6,238 nt of DNA from Pseudomonadota bacterium. GTDB taxonomy: Bacteria > Pseudomonadota > Alphaproteobacteria > Rhizobiales > Rhizobiaceae. Both the position numbers and the translations under genes were made by a program. Under the pieces are notes generated by a model. That model had not been told where the DNA came from, did not search any database, and saw only the letters and a list, made by a program, of their open reading frames with translations. The stretch lies in NCBI GenBank assembly GCA_023387715.1, contig JAEWHQ010000342.1, positions 1 to 6,238 of the forward strand. The letters run 5' to 3'. This document shows positions 5,327 to 6,238 of this stretch, piece after piece (the first letter of the stretch is position 1; each line of letters begins with the position of its first letter).

Positions 5327-6238
5327 TTAGCTGTCCAGGAACGAACGCAGTTTCCGCGAACGGCTCGGATGTTTCAGCTTACGCAGTGCTTTCGCTTCAA
5401 TCTGACGGATACGCTCGCGCGTTACCGAGAACTGCTGACCGACTTCTTCCAGCGTATGGTCTGTGTTCATACCAATACCAAAGCGCATACGAAGCACACG
5501 CTCTTCACGCGGTGTCAGCGATGCCAGCACGCGGGTTGTGGTATCACGCAGGTTTGCCTGAATAGCGGAATCAATCGGCAACATCGCGTTCTTATCTTCG
5601 ATGAAGTCGCCAAGATGTGAATCTTCCTCATCACCAACCGGTGTTTCAAGGGAGATCGGCTCTTTAGCGATTTTAAGAACCTTGCGCACTTTTTCCAAAG
5701 GCATTGCAAGCTTCTCAGCCAGTTCTTCCGGTGTCGGTTCACGGCCGATTTCATGCAGCATCTGGCGCGATGTACGAACAATCTTATTGATTGTTTCGAT
5801 CATATGCACCGGAATACGAATGGTGCGAGCCTGATCCGCAATCGAACGGGTGATCGCCTGTCTGATCCACCATGTGGCATAAGTGGAGAACTTATAACCA
5901 CGGCGATATTCAAACTTATCAACCGCCTTCATCAGACCGATATTGCCTTCCTGAATAAGATCAAGGAACTGCAAACCACGGTTGGTGTATTTCTTGGCAA
6001 TCGAGATAACCAGACGCAGGTTCGCTTCAACCATTTCCTTCTTGGCAATGGCTGCTTCACGTTCACCTTTTTGCACCTGATTAACGATGCGGCGGAATTC
6101 ACCAATCGAAATCGCGGTTTCGGTCGCCAGAATCTGAATTTCAGTACGCAGATATTCAATCGTGCGCGCTTCTTTTTCAGCCAGTTCTTTCCAGCCGCGG
6201 CTGGTCAGGGTTGCAATGCGTTCTGTCCAGTTCGGATC
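5327..6238 (-). CDS. rpoD: RNA polymerase primary sigma factor RpoD (sigma-70), C-terminal part
   Basis: The C-terminal 303 residues of the housekeeping sigma factor, which directs core RNA polymerase to -35/-10 promoters; the N-terminal half lies beyond the right edge. The frame is open to base 6238 and begins [20 protein letters not shown]. Region 2 (fragment residues about 73-142) shows [37 protein letters not shown] and the -10-melting/recognition helix [14 protein letters not shown] (120-133). Region 3 begins [14 protein letters not shown] (135-148). Region 4 has [14 protein letters not shown] (241-254) and the -35-binding helix-turn-helix [20 protein letters not shown] (262-281). The end KLRSFLDS is that of alphaproteobacterial RpoD. 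Full-length relatives are about 670 residues, so slightly under half is present. A GTG at 6074-6076, inside [10 protein letters not shown], is an internal valine codon and not a start. The sequence is intact, with a strong terminator right after the stop. Confidence 0.98.
   Translation of the reverse strand, partial: DPNWTERIATLTSRGWKELAEKEARTIEYLRTEIQILATETAISIGEFRRIVNQVQKGEREAAIAKKEMVEANLRLVISIAKKYTNRGLQFLDLIQEGNIGLMKAVDKFEYRRGYKFSTYATWWIRQAITRSIADQARTIRIPVHMIETINKIVRTSRQMLHEIGREPTPEELAEKLAMPLEKVRKVLKIAKEPISLETPVGDEEDSHLGDFIEDKNAMLPIDSAIQANLRDTTTRVLASLTPREERVLRMRFGIGMNTDHTLEEVGQQFSVTRERIRQIEAKALRKLKHPSRSRKLRSFLDS

Noticed and set aside
3492..5335. TTAGCTGTC at both 3493-3501 and 5328-5336
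   Set aside because: Both are the complement of Asp-Ser-stop endings (GAC AGC TAA) of two unrelated genes; a chance match at stop codons.
6074..6076. GTG as an rpoD start
   Set aside because: The frame continues open to the window edge with recognisable RpoD sequence, so this is an internal valine codon.

Overview
This window looks like ordinary chromosomal DNA of an alphaproteobacterium, most likely a Rhizobiales/Brucellaceae-type organism. The main evidence is the RpoD C-terminus (ending ...RKLRSFLDS), an elongator tRNA-Met with an encoded CCA, a small HlyU-family protein, and a membrane-anchored coiled-coil protein of a type I associate with Rhizobiales. Base composition looks close to half G+C, lower than typical Brucella. 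A relative such as Pseudochrobactrum is possible, but that is a guess. I see no insertion sequence, phage gene, CRISPR array or plasmid function.

Left part (1-2134), plus strand: an uncharacterised protein with one N-terminal membrane helix and a long coiled coil, whose start lies at the window edge. After 94 bases comes an AbrB-family polytopic membrane protein, best started at 1023. A strong, nearly symmetric hairpin at 2104-2134 separates it from the convergent genes to its right and can terminate both strands.

Middle part (2145-4448), minus strand: a Gfo/Idh/MocA NAD(P)-dependent dehydrogenase, then after 221 bases a DegT/DnrJ/EryC1/StrS PLP aminotransferase. Such a pair oxidises C3 of a UDP-sugar and then transaminates it. 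No UDP-GlcNAc 6-dehydrogenase, acetyltransferase or glycosyltransferase lies nearby, and Brucella/Bartonella/Mesorhizobium relatives have lipid A built on 2,3-diaminoglucose. I therefore favour a GnnA/GnnB-like role (UDP-GlcNAc to UDP-GlcNAc3N), as inference only. The aminotransferase has a candidate promoter of its own and is bracketed by a 14-bp direct repeat.

Right part (4449-6238): a plus-strand tRNA-Met(CAT) with a plausible sigma-70 promoter 76 bases upstream; an unexplained intergenic stretch with a palindrome and a bulged hairpin; then two minus-strand genes, each with its own intrinsic terminator. These are a 96-aa HlyU-family protein and, running off the right edge, the C-terminal 303 residues of the housekeeping sigma factor RpoD.

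I do not see a convincing new multi-gene system. The points most worth checking are the dehydrogenase/aminotransferase pair as a lipid A diaminosugar module and the structured DNA after the tRNA.
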